Origin: Choristocarpus tenellus KU-1152
Lineage: Eukaryota > Phaeophyceae
Length of the DNA stretch: 28,909 nt
Assembly (NCBI GenBank): GCA_964200185.2
Contig: CAXNAD020000116.1
Span: 1-28,909, forward strand
Reading direction: 5' to 3'
Both the position numbers and the translations under genes were made by a program. This document shows positions 19,201 through 28,909 of the stretch, one piece after another; within the stretch, counting starts at the first letter, position 1; each line of letters starts with the position of its first letter. The notes under the pieces were generated by a model, which made no database searches, was not told the DNA's origin, and was given only the letters and a program-made list of their open reading frames with translations.

Positions 19201-19257
19201 CAGTGGTGTGATACGCCCAAGTCAGGTGCTACTGCTTGGGCTGCCGCTTCTCTCTAG
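16252..19257 (+). CDS. SAP-like domain and RanBP2-type zinc finger protein, probable nuclear pore or nucleic-acid-binding factor
   Basis: Exon 1 is 16252-17565 and the last exon 18613-19257; both splice in phase 0 (AAG|GTAAGG...CCCACAG), giving 652 residues, or 670 with a candidate micro-exon at 18235-18288. Residues 56-73 (FFERFSRGIGGAVRRAIG) look like a basic amphipathic helix. A serine run follows at 95-101 and a GK repeat at 153-164. SAP-like motifs sit at about 193-227 (MRKSELVSALESLRLE) and 269-304 (VLIKHLRELGIRTVGKK). An acidic Gly/Ser linker and a basic RGVKRKVE (possible nuclear signal) precede the C-terminal finger MEWKCDMC-x10-CQWCDTPK, which matches the Nup153/RanBP2 type. SAP domains usually bind DNA or RNA, and such fingers bind Ran or RNA. 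A TATAAAT overlaps the first ATG, so translation may instead start at ATG 16369 (codon 40). The exact role is unproven. Confidence 0.88.
16709..16752 (+). repeat. GGGGAA-type coding microsatellite
   Basis: A run of about seven AAGGGG/AAGGCG units encodes the alternating Gly-Lys tract between the serine-rich part and the first SAP-like motif. The tract is likely to vary in length between strains. Confidence 0.8.
18235..18288 (+). other. Candidate 54-nt in-frame micro-exon
   Basis: This block lies within the 1047-bp intron of the SAP/zinc-finger gene. It is preceded by CACGAACAG and followed by GTAAGA. It is exactly 18 codons, phase 0 at both ends, and free of stops. It encodes ESSPRHPSLGTSRFGYPT. 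The serine/proline-rich composition with one FG runs smoothly into the next exon (SPISPLSFSPSL). It could be constitutive, alternative, or a coincidence. Confidence 0.5.
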
Positions 19258-20839
19258 TCTATGCCAGGATTCTTCTCCTTGAGTGGGTTCAGAGTTAGTG
19301 GCACTGTGTCCATATCGGGTTGGGACCATCTTGGCTCTTAACCCAGTGGAGGATTGGGTGCAGTTTCTTACCCAGTCTGCCCCAAGCAAAACCCTGATTA
19401 TGTTGCTTTTGGTAGTTAATCTTCTAATGGCCTGTTCCCTGCTGTTGCAGGTCTTGATTAGGACAGACTTTGCACCTGGGTCTGCTCCAGCAAGTGCTTC
19501 TTCAGGTTGATTCTCCTTGGGGTACCTCCCCTTGAGTCATTAGCAGTTGGAACATACATGTGTGATTGCCACCCCTTCTCTTTGTGTCCTTATTGGTGTG
19601 AGGTAGCCGACATAATTGCAACTGTTTTTGTGTTGCCGATGGTGATAAAGGGTGATTGCACTGAGACATGACTGTGGAGGTATTGTATGTCAACAGTTGA
19701 TGGTTAGAATATTGAAGAAGTTCTGCTAGGTAGTGGAGGCATGAGCTGGATATGGGACATGTTGGGTTGCTAATGGCTCTGCCATGAAGACAGTAACATG
19801 TTGGGCAGGGAAGGTTGATTGGCACTCTTGTGGAGAATTTTGTAGAAGATGACCATGACCGCTTGCCAAGATTTGCGGCTCATTGTAGAGGGGCATTCTG
19901 CTGGAGTGCAGTGTTTACATGCACCTGTACTGTGGTTTTTGTGTATGGTAAATCAAGAGGAGAATTTATATAGTGTTGTTCATAGGAGAAACTGCTTTTT
20001 AAACATGGTATTGTTTTTATGGTGTGTTGTCTCTGGCTGATGACTGTTGTGGGGTGTTTGATTGTTTTTAAGTTTTGGCCTATGATTTTTCTCAATTGCA
20101 GAAGTCGCTTTTAACATGGTCTTGTTTAACGGTGTAGTCAGTATGTCTCTTGCTGAACTGGGGGTGTGTGTTTTTGCTGTAACTTGAATTGTTGTGTGTT
20201 GGGTTGTGTTTGTGTGTTTGTTTTCTCTGATGCCGAGTAGGAACAAATGAGGTGGTGGAAGAGGGGGTGCTTATGGCAGTGTATGTCTCACAGAGTTGAC
20301 TGGGAATATGGTATTTGATGAGTGTTCAACAGAAGGTGTCGGCATTTATGGTGAGATCGTGAAAGCATCCTGGCTTCACAAGCATGTACATGTCCTATGG
20401 TTGAAGCAAGACATGTATTCAGTTGATTGTCACTTGTTGAGAGGTGTGGACTAATGTGTGTTTGGTTATGGTTTGCTTTTTATTCGAATCCTTTATTTGG
20501 TATCTGAGTGGTGTGCAACTCTGTCTGACTGTTTCAAGTGAACCTTTCCCAAAGGTGATGTAGTCATTGATCCCACTAGAAGAGCTATTTTTGGTAGATA
20601 TGATTTTTTTATGAGAAGCTCTTTTTTTTCATTGTTTCATATAATACTGAAGCATGAACCAATCAACATAAATCTGTGATATCTTCTTTCTATTTTTTAA
20701 TTTATCGAGAGCCAAATCAATTGAGAGGTAGGCAAGTTTTGGGCCCTTTCGCATTCTCAGCCATCTTTCGCACTCTGTACAATACACCCTATTTAATTGC
20801 CCTATATTCTCAATAGTGCACACAAAATCAGTATTCACC
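19258..20839. other. 3' flank of the SAP/zinc-finger gene, G/T-rich on the + strand
   Basis: No gene is supported. The + strand is rich in G and T over 19258-20300, as might be expected of a long 3' UTR. It contains an imperfect tandem duplication (19985-20215, listed separately). Confidence 0.5.
19985..20215 (+). repeat. Imperfect tandem duplication, about 114-bp unit
   Basis: Two adjacent stretches starting near 19985 and 20099 share GAAACTGCTTTT / GAAGTCGCTTTT, AACATGGT(A/C)TTGTTT, a GGTGT block and GTCTCTGGCTGA / GTCTCTTGCTGA. Similarity fades in their right halves. Confidence 0.5.
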
Positions 20840-20988
20840 CTCTACATACACAAGGGTGACACCACAATTTAGCAAAGGCTCTTTCTGCAACTGTACAAAA
20901 CGACACATTTTTGCTCTTTCTTGGGACCCTTAAAATTTAACCCTAACCCTAACCCTAACTACCTCTCGGTTTGACTAAGAGTTTGACT
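20840..20988 (+). repeat. Dispersed repeat family R, copy C, with telomere-like units
   Basis: The copy aligns with A and B over CACAATTTAGCAAAGGCTCT, TGTACAAAACGACACAT, TTGGGACCCTTAAAAT and CTACCTCTCGGTTTGACT. Between the last two blocks it carries three CCCTAA units in a row (20939-20959), absent at the matching place in the other two copies. Confidence 0.7.
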
Positions 20989-20995
20989 TAGAGTG

Positions 20996-21078
20996 TATAT
21001 TCAATATTTTATTATTATGCCCTCTGACATTTTGCAGATGTGTCAGGGGGGAAACCAATGAAAACTATATTCAATATT
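20996..21078 (-). mobile_element. 57-bp LINE tail insertion with 13-bp target-site duplication (copy 3)
   Basis: Positions 21009-21065, read on the - strand, match the last part of the LINE 3' UTR: TTTTCATTGGTTTCCC, CACATCTGCAAAATGTCAGA, GGGCATAATAATAAA. The insert is bounded by perfect copies of TATATTCAATATT at 20996-21008 and 21066-21078. This is the structure left by target-primed reverse transcription with extreme 5' truncation. It lies directly after repeat R copy C. Confidence 0.85.
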
Positions 21079-21085
21079 GTGACGA

Positions 21086-24000
21086 GATGGTAGTCTGTAA
21101 TGAAGGCGTGCACCACTGTATGTGTGTGATTGTGTTTATGGAGGAAACTTCATCGTCTTCTGTAGTTAGTAGTTTTGGTTGAAATGCCACAATTTGGAGG
21201 GGAAAGTGAATTATCACTAGCCCACAGATTTCTCCACTTAGGTTGAAGTAGATAATACGAATAATAATTCGTAAACTATTTGTTCAGATTTTCTCTTTGG
21301 CGCAGATCAGTTCTTGCTCCAGAAGATTTGTTTTAAAAACCTAAATGTTTAGGTCAATTTTTTTTATCTTGACATCATTTGCAATAGATGTACATACACT
21401 ATTGATCTAGCATTATTATGCCTTATATATATTAGATGTTTATGAAGTATTAATATGTTTTATATATACAGTCCTTACGATGTACAATTGGTGTTGAAAT
21501 TAAATATTTATTTGACTGTACACAGAAAATTAAACTATATTTCTTGTAAATACTTATTTCTTAGCAACCAGATGACTCTATTCCACTTGTGAAATATACG
21601 TAATTGCGAAAAATACCTAATTGACATCGTTAAGTCTTAGTTTGTTGTCCTTGTTTGTATTTTATTTTTTCAACTGTCAAATACAGTTTGAACGAAGAGA
21701 TCAATATCTGTTATTGTTTCTTTAATTCTATGTTCCCTACCCAGATATGTGCTATTAAAATAGCTCTATATAAGGAAATTAGGGCCTTGTGGAAGCATAA
21801 TTAGGTCATCAACAGTTTGAACTGATAAATTAGTAAGGAAGCATCTCCATTACTTAAAGCTTATAATTCAGGTGATGAAAAAGAATAACGTTACCTTTAA
21901 TAAAGTTCCTGCACGAGCGCTCAAATAAAGATAGTAACAATGTAGAGTTGAACTCATCAGAAGAAGCAAATCAAGCGATTCCTTAGTCTAATTTTGAAGG
22001 TACAATAGCTCATTTCCAGTATTTTAATTTTTGGTATAGAGCCAGTTGAAAATAAAATTCCTGATCTCCCTAATGTGTTTCCCATAAATCTTGAAAATTG
22101 ATAGAAAGATAGATAAGGGGCTGTCGAATTCCTTCTTGTCAAGCATCCACTAGATTGTACAATATGTAATCAATATGTAATCAATATGAAACCAAGGCAG
22201 TGAATGTGATCTCCAAGATCAAGCTTTTTTAAATATTGGAGAAGCAGATCTCGTTACCTAGAGAATTTTTTTAGTGAAGGATAAAAATCTTGAACCTTTA
22301 GTAAAAATCCCACAATATGTTATAAATCATTATTTATATATTTTTTCTTAGTGCTATTTGACACATCAATAGTTACTAGCACTCAGACACACAATACATG
22401 AGGTTCAACACCAAAGGTCAAAGCGCAGACTGGGGCTCCAATATGAAAAAAATGAATCTGACTAAAAAGCTCTCAATATCTTCATCAGTTTGGTTGAATT
22501 GTCATAATATTGGATTCAGGCTATGGGGTTGATTGATCATACAGTATTGTTCTTACTGAAATGTATGTAACTTCCATGTAGTACCTATTTCCCCAAAATT
22601 TCTTCTTCTAAGCATAACATTTTCCCTGGATTTGATGGGAAAACTAGCTAGCTAGGTTTGAAGTCTGGTCTCATTGTACATAGTACATACAGTAGAGACA
22701 GTGCATGGGTTTCTCTGGATGTAGCGTTTTTCTATTAAAAAGAGATATGTCGAGGATGACAATCTGTGAAATAATCGATTTATTGCCACAATTGCTTGCT
22801 CAACAAGGAGACCGAAAATAGTACATTGAAATATGTTGAGTAGTGTAAGTATATCCTGGAATATCTGTTAGGTTGGTTAAGCTCTCATTAGATTCCCGGC
22901 TAGCTCCATTCCAGTAATGCAGTATTTCCTTGCAAAAATAATGGAACTAGCATGACATTTGTTGACAGTGTGAGAAGATTCAAAGGTAGAATGTCCCTAT
23001 TATTGATGCCTTTGATATTGGTACTGACCATTGGCATAGTTGTACTGTTTGGCTGTGTTGCAATAAGGGATCACTTTCAGTGTTAGATAGGTTCATTACT
23101 TCAAACAGAGGAGGGGGTAGGGCTGCAGTTTTTTTTTTTATAGGGGCCTTTTTTGGGGTGGGTCATTGACCAGTTGGGATATACTTCTGCCTTCTGCTGG
23201 CTTGGAAACCGTCAGCTATTAGAGTGGTTAGAATATGTTATGTTCCATCCGCTAACTGTATAACAAATACTTCAAAGTACTTTATAAATTCAATGTATAC
23301 TGTGAACACTACCTTTGTTAACGTGTATAGTCATATGGTACCACCAACTATACTTGGTCCCACTTGTAAGCACTTGAGGGCTAGCAATGCTGCTGCTCAT
23401 CAACACAGAAACAAGCCCGAAGCAGCTCCAGATCATATACACAATTAATATAATATCGTATCATTCTAACTATCACCACAACTATCATTCATTCGGAATA
23501 AATAATTTTTTTTTTATTATCGGTATTTTTGTGATACCTTGAAGCATGGCTCAGCATTGTTGTCATTATCGTCATCGAAATATTATTGAATATCATAATA
23601 TTATTGAATATCATTGCTATCAGCTATCACTATCAATATTTACACATTATTGATTGTCTTCACATTAGTTTGAGGGCAACTATAAACACGATAACTGAGA
23701 AAAAGCGAAAGACACTACAAACAATAAAATATATAGAGAAATATCAGAAACACTCAATTCAGCTGTGAAGGAAAGCCAAGAGACAGACGGGAAAAACGCA
23801 CAACTATATTGTAGCACTCAATTCTTGGGATAGGACATGAACTAGCGTTTTTTAAAGATTGCAAGGCCCTACCAGGAAGAAAGGGAGAATAAAATAAAAC
23901 TCAGTGGTCACACCTGGTTTATCCAATTCAAACAATACTCAATACATTTCACAGAGAGCTGAGAGGAACGCAAGAGCGATCAGTCCCCAAGTGGAAGGAG

Positions 24001-24120
24001 ACAACGAGCTAAGAAGTAACAGTCAACATGCAGTGGTGAGGGTACATCTGCCCTGATGTACTCTGAAGTGTCTTGCTTAAAGCCTCTCCTTTAGCATGAG
24101 GTATGGAGCCATAGCATTTA
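21086..24120. other. Long AT-rich intergenic region, no gene seen
   Basis: No frame with a recognised domain is present. Small features are a 12-bp tandem unit near 22159-22185 (ATATGTAATCAA repeated) and a T-run with G-rich flank at 23105-23165. That flank weakly resembles the start of repeat X. Repeated ATTATTGAATATCAT occurs at about 23582-23614. Frames such as 23224-23448 and 23586-23768 look like chance. Confidence 0.55.
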
Positions 24121-24359
24121 TGAGGGTAGGGCCACACCTGTTCGGGGTCTTAAATCCAATGCTGTTGTATCGGTGAATTTTGGCTATTGTGTTTGTTAGC
24201 AAGTGTTAATGTCCTTGATTCGGACACGCCTTCATAGTCCTATATGTTTTACCTACTCCGAAATCCGAAATGTTCACACAGAAAACCGAAAAAGGGCATT
24301 AAAAACGTGTGGGAAGCCAAGCCCCAAACGGACAAACAGGGCAAAACTCCTACCCTCTT
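24121..24359 (+). repeat. Repeat X, copy 1
   Basis: This is a direct repeat of 24819-25044. Shared blocks are GAGGGTAG, AATCCAATG, GGCTAT(T/C)GTGTTTGTTAG, TTACCTACTCC, GGAAGCCAAGCCCCAAA and ACAGGGCAAAACT. The two copies are about 460 bp apart. No coding content or known family was recognised; the layout could be two insertions of one element or a degenerate pair of long terminal repeats. Confidence 0.7.
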
Positions 24360-24818
24360 AACTGCTTTGGCTCTACGTCAGTTATCACAGCTTCTCTGTC
24401 TGGCATGTCACTCATTCTCCATTTACCACACACTCATGTCACAGTCATTGTTGGTTTGTATGTCCTATATTCCACCCCTCAAACAACCATGATCCCCAAC
24501 TCCTCAAGGTCACCCTGCAGGCATACCCACTAGTTCATCTCCTTCTCCAGTCAACCCTGTCTCCACCCTCCATCTGCAAGTTCCCTAATCTTCAACACCT
24601 TTGCAAGTCGCTCATCCCCCATATGTGCAGCGGACCATTTGACCATGAGGAATCTGTACAGTAGCCTTGATACTAACGCACCATAGACAGTGTGAGATAA
24701 GTGCAATCCTGCTTGCGAAATCTGCAAATTCTGATTGCAAAAACGAGGAACACCATGACAACAGGGGTCAACACTAAGTGAGTTCATAAATATTATTTTA
24801 TTGAGTCAAAGCATCTTA
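24360..24818. other. Spacer between the two X repeats
   Basis: A - strand frame is open over 24551-24787 and reads LLYRFLMVKWSAAHMGDERL before a stop. It has no recognised family. Two + strand frames overlap at 24244-24533. None is supported as a gene. Confidence 0.4.
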
Positions 24819-25044
24819 GAGGGTAGAGCTGCGTCTTTTTGGGGGCCAAAATCCAATGTTGCGATTTTGATGCAATTTAGGCTATCGTGTTTGTTAGGAA
24901 GTGTCAATATCCTTGTTTGGACACACCTTTTCATGACGTACACACTTTACCTACTCCTAAACTTTTTGGAGTAGGAAAATGTCATTGAAAAACCCATGGA
25001 AGCCAAGCCCCAAATGGACGAACAGGGCAAAACTTGTACCCTTT
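24819..25044 (+). repeat. Repeat X, copy 2
   Basis: This is a diverged copy of 24121-24359. It has a local self-complementary hairpin around 24951-24974 (CTACTCC...GGAGTAG) that copy 1 lacks. Confidence 0.7.
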
Positions 25045-26821
25045 AATATACTTTCACTCTATTTTGACCTTATTAGCTAGGTGAAGGGTGAGGCCAGGGG
25101 AGGATCTTAGAGCTGTCTTTCTTGGCAGATTGATGTAGTATTGTTTTTTTGGTAGATTGGTGCAGTATTGTTGACATATTGTTAATCTCTTCTTGGTGGT
25201 AATGTTATTTCTCTCATCTTTTGTGGTGTGTGCATAGGTGACAAGGAGTGTGGGTAGACAGTCCAGTACATTCTTGAGTATCCAGTGTTTCTATACAATA
25301 ACAAAGAATCGTAGAGTGATAGCAACATGGTATGGGAGGTACTTAAAAGGGCGAATGCTCCCTATTGGCTCAATTTGACAATTCTATTGAAGTGAATGTT
25401 GCCCTTCGTACCATGTCCCAAACCCCTCTCCTTACTCTTCACAGAGATAACTAGACCACCATTATCACAGCAGAGAGTTTTCTTCAAATCGTCATAGTTT
25501 TGTCCCAGAAAAAACATCAGATGATAAACAGCACTTCTGATAAAGGATCAACTAGAGATGCTTTTTATTAAAAGAATGAGAGTGCTACTACTACTACGTA
25601 GTGTTAGCTGCTGCATTATAAAAGAATAGTATGTAGCATCCTTGCTAGTTTGTGCTTATTGACCAGATGGCGATGATGGTATGGCTTTGTTGGTTTTGAT
25701 ATAAAATGCAATGGAAAGGAATAAATCAGTTGACACGCATTTTCACCGATAAGGAGACACGCATCAAAAAGCACACTTGAACCATTGGTCAGAAAGGCAA
25801 TGAAAAAGAGGGTAATAATGAAGCAGGACCTCTGTACCAAAAAAAAAGATCCATCAGTCAAGTCCATAGAGAGAAGAAAATAAATTGACAGCAAAGCACA
25901 ATTGAAGCATCAGCTTCTTCATCAAGGGCCATAACTCGTTGAAGAAGGAGGCACATCTCCATATGCAAGTTGAGAGTATCTAGGTTTTGGTCCTTACACC
26001 GGCTAGATACAACCTACTACCATCAACACCAAGGAGAATATCCTAGTTTAGGTCATGAATCCAGTTCACTTTCCCTCCACGAAAAAGAGGTCAGCAGACA
26101 TTATCTCACATGGTTGGTGACCAAGGCCACTTTCAGGACACAGGTTGTGACTGCTTCAACCTCAGTGTTATGCCAGGCATCCATGGAGTATTTTGATTCA
26201 TCCTCCACACATCTGTCCCACCTGTTTGAGTCTTTTGCAAGTGAAATCCACCAATCAGGTGCGATGTCGAAAGCCTCAAGGTTATCTTAGAGGTACCACC
26301 ACAAGTTTTTCTTGGGACCTTCCTTCTCCAGAATTAGTTGATCGGTAGCATGTTCTTTATAGACGCGTCTTTCTCCAAGCATGCGTCATAAATCGAGGTG
26401 TATATAGAACACACTTGCGGATATGCAGGAGTTAATGTAGTAGTAGTGTTAATGACATAAATAGAAGTAACTGCCACTACCACTCACTGTAACTGTCGCA
26501 CTCACAGTTTAAATCACTTGACTTTTATCATGCTAATTTAAAATTCAATGCAACTAGGTACGGTATGACAGAGGTCTACAACAAGGGACCCAATTGAACA
26601 CGGATGGCTGACCAAGCTCAATTAAATCTGCTTTATTGGAACACCTGTCAAATATGGGGGCAGGGTCTATTGCAATGACGAGAAGCAAATTATTGGGTGT
26701 GGATCGCCAACAGGTTCAGTTCAATAATCATACATGGAAGACAGATCATTGTGCCACGGTAGCATAGTCTCAAAGCCCACCCCCCTCTGATTGTTGTTGA
26801 TTTTTGCCTTTACTAGTTTAA
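25045..26821. other. Intergenic with a short tandem repeat
   Basis: A unit of about 26 bp is repeated at 25124-25175 (GGCAGATTGATGTAGTATTG, then GGTAGATTGGTGCAGTATTG, each followed by T or TGAC). A 106-codon frame ending at 26290 has no ATG at its start and no recognised domain. The promoter of the SAM-domain gene should lie at the right end, but no motif was assigned. Confidence 0.5.
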
Positions 26822-26896
26822 CTTTGGTATCGAGCTCTTTGGACTATTAAATTGTGTGATTGCCAATGTCGCAAGCAGTCAAAGCCTCAACCATCA

Positions 26897-27653
26897 ATGC
26901 ACCGTATGACTTGGTCTGAAGACAATTTCTTGGAATATCACTTCGCTAAGGTTGCGGAGATGGTGTGCCTTCTCGGCCCAGATTACACACAATATCGCCA
27001 GGCTTTCCTTGACTTTGGGATAGATGGCAATATGCTAGTGCGCCTTCCCAAGGACCAGCTTACAGACGCCCTTCGAAGGGCTGGAGTTGAGAACGAGGAC
27101 CATCTCGGCGTGCTGCTGGTGGAGCTGGACAATGTGAGAGTCCAAGGATTCGCTCGAGGAAGGATGGATGAGAAAAGGTGCACTGAAGAAATTTTTCAGT
27201 CAAACGAAAAGAGAGATCTTTCTCAAAAACTCCGTCAAATCCAACAAATGACAACACAAATTGTACTTCAGTCCCCAGTATACCTCCCACAAAATACTTC
27301 AACGCATGTTTGTTCCTGTAAAGAAGTTTACTCTGTCAAGTAAGAATACAGGTTGGGTACCAACTCTCTCTTTTCAACAAAACCAAGGTGGAAACTGAGA
27401 ATATGTTGTTATCGCACTACTTATAAATCATTCCAGAAGTGTAGAGTTGCAACACCTAAGCACACAAGGAAGAGTGTTCGTGGAAGTGGTTCCAGCATGT
27501 GCTGATAGCTTAAATCCAGTTCTGGATTATCAAAGTACTGGTGTCGAATCGAATCAGTTCAATCCACTTTTTAATTCCAGAGCTACCACGGATCACCAGA
27601 GCGAACGTGTGAAATCGATCTGGACCATGCTGTCATTATGTTGGAACAAATGA
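26897..27653 (+). CDS. SAM-domain protein, two exons
   Basis: Exons are 26897-27339 and 27437-27653. The 97-bp intron begins GTAAGA and ends CATTCCAG, and the phase-2 join makes a Lys codon and keeps the frame open, giving 219 residues. Residues 18-80 fit a sterile alpha motif. VAEMVCLLGPDYTQYRQAF is the first helices, DFGIDGNMLVRLPKDQL the central IDG turn and helix, then GVENEDHLGVLLVELDNV the GI/V-x(2-3)-H-x-x-x-(I/L) final helix. SAM domains act in protein-protein or RNA contacts, often as oligomers. Residues 103-125 (RDLSQKLRQIQQM) are polar and could coil. The rest has no known domain and the second exon encodes only a polar tail, so the partner and role are unknown. ATG 26897 is the first ATG in a frame closed upstream at 26819-26821; a short upstream ORF starts at 26866 in another frame. 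Confidence 0.85.
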
Positions 27654-28550
27654 AGTACCAATAATAGTGGTGTCTTTATACATAGCTTCAACGCTACTCC
27701 TGATAAATATGTTTTTACCAGCCCGAACTTGAAGCAAAATTGTTGTTAATGCGTAATGTCGAGAAATACAGTGCGATTGGGTCTCAGTGTACTATAACAT
27801 ACCGATAAGGTAGATAATGGGATGCTCTTGGTCCTCACCCCACCCACATAGAAGGGAAATGTACTGTCCTCTGGGTACCTGCACAACCACTATGATATTA
27901 GTCCCATTATCGATGCAAGTACTAAATTGCTACAGAGTGTGTCAAAGAAACGTTGTTCGGGCAAATTTGTTTCCGTGGGGCAGGCAGTGCCTTGCATATA
28001 TCTTTTTTACTCTGGACACTACTTCAGAGTACCACTCAAAGAATTATTCTGAAGTATTCATAATATCATAGAGATGTGGTCCAAGCTGTCCCAACCCCCT
28101 TGATTTAAGGCTATCTGACATATTTGATGATGGAAAACCAACACATTGATAGTCGGATATGTCAATTTGAAATTCATACTTTTTTGTCCTGGGTTTCTCA
28201 TTCTGTTGAAACCAGTACTTTCTCACATGGTCTGGAACTTGGCAAGGAGGGTGCATAGACCTGATGTACAAGCAACTAACTGCAAACTAGCATCGATCAG
28301 ACCTCTGCATACTGCTAGTAGTGTGTATTACTGAGTACTAGAGTCCTACTGAAAGCAGAAAATATCGGTTGTAGTAATTTTTTCTTGTACTGTTTTAGCC
28401 AGTAGGTACTTATGTGTTGATATGTACTGAGGGCCTACAGTACAGTTCCTAGTGAGTAAATGTTGATCGCTTTGGGTTTGTGAATATTCCTGAGTTGAGA
28501 TGTTTGATATTTGATATTTGATGTTAGGTTTAGGGTTCATACTAGAGTTT
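27654..28550. other. Intergenic, no gene seen
   Basis: It contains a 7-bp tandem unit TTTGATA repeated about three times at 28503-28522. The frames at 27817-28334 show no domain or splice support. Confidence 0.55.
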
Positions 28551-28554
28551 TCAC

Positions 28555-28860
28555 TAGCTTGAGGGCAATGCGAAGCTTCCTTGGGCAGCAGCAGTTCCTG
28601 TTGTTAATTTTCATGTGGAAGCCCCCACTCTTGTGGGGTTAGCACTGTGCTTGCCTTTGAATGCTGGTTCACACAAAAATCCCCCATAGCCATAGATCCA
28701 AACTGTACTAGTGCCAATGATCGACTAAAAAATAAGGATGGAAAAAAAGTTGAAGTAGGCTCAAAGTATCTGGGTGGGGTTGTGTCTGTTAATTTGGGGC
28801 CAATTTATTCATGTCTCAATTTTTGGGTGATTTGGTTCGATACGTTGGATGAACAATGAA
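28555..28860 (+). pseudogene. Possible reverse transcriptase remnant
   Basis: Two adjacent frames look protein-like. The first reads NFHVEAPTLVGLALCLPLNA. The second, after a frame change near 28650-28690, reads DGKKVEVGSKYLGGVVS. An 'F/S-KYLG-x-V/T' block after a hydrophobic 'G-L-x-L-N' segment is usual just after the catalytic core of LINE-type reverse transcriptases. The catalytic YADD box was not seen. The match is short, and chance remains possible. Confidence 0.25.
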
Positions 28861-28909
28861 AGTGCACTTTTCCTGGTTTTGCTCCAAATTGACACTCTGG
28901 TATAGACCC

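Noticed and set aside
25970-26290. 106-codon + strand frame upstream of the SAM-domain gene
   Set aside because: It starts with TTG rather than ATG, has no domain, and could not be joined in phase to the SAM-domain exon.
26675-26767. Short ATG frame considered as a first exon of the SAM-domain gene
   Set aside because: The frame of the SAM exon is closed at 26819-26821, and there is no convincing acceptor between there and ATG 26897.
1-28909. tRNA, rRNA, CRISPR array, bacterial operon or prophage
   Set aside because: No B-box-like tRNA sequence on either strand, no regularly spaced identical repeats, and gene structure is clearly eukaryotic with introns.

Overview
The window looks like nuclear DNA from a microbial eukaryote. 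It has genes split by GT-AG introns, long AT-rich spacers, no operons or ribosome binding sites, decayed transposable elements, and a short run of telomere-type CCCTAA units. A stramenopile or other alga is plausible, but this is a guess from style; nothing in the window fixes the species. No tRNA, rRNA or CRISPR array was seen.

Three genes on the + strand are well supported, each by exons that join in phase. (1) A four-exon short-chain dehydrogenase/reductase (8280-11154) of 340 residues has complete catalytic motifs and a basic N-terminus resembling a mitochondrial presequence. (2) A two- or three-exon gene (16252-19257) has two SAP-like domains, a serine/acidic linker and a C-terminal Nup153/RanBP2-type zinc finger. 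A 54-nt in-frame micro-exon candidate lies in its large intron. (3) A two-exon SAM-domain protein (26897-27653) has a 97-bp intron. A fourth, weaker candidate (11281-12043) is a small gene just downstream of the SDR. It would encode a short protein with one membrane segment, followed by two short exons joined by near-consensus splice sites.

Mobile DNA fills much of the rest. The C-terminus and 3' UTR of a non-LTR (LINE-like) reverse transcriptase ORF lie at about 13490-14035. A second copy of that 3' UTR opens the window (1-270). A third, 57-bp copy sits at 21009-21065 on the - strand between perfect 13-bp direct repeats. A decayed hAT transposase C-terminus is on the - strand at 1661-2330. 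Two roughly 125-bp LTR-like sequences face each other at 5651-5778 and 6021-6141. Possible copia gag and reverse transcriptase remnants lie near 7002 and 28560. Three families of unassigned repeats were also found by eye: a three-copy family (918, 15152 and 20840, one copy carrying the CCCTAA run), and two-copy families near 5265/5798 and 24121/24819.

The real genes do not form an obvious pathway. They are an oxidoreductase, a probable nuclear protein, and a SAM-domain protein separated by repeat-rich DNA. No multi-gene system was recognised. The most interesting leads are the SAP plus RanBP2-finger protein with its candidate micro-exon, the LINE micro-insertion, and the telomere-like tract inside a dispersed repeat.
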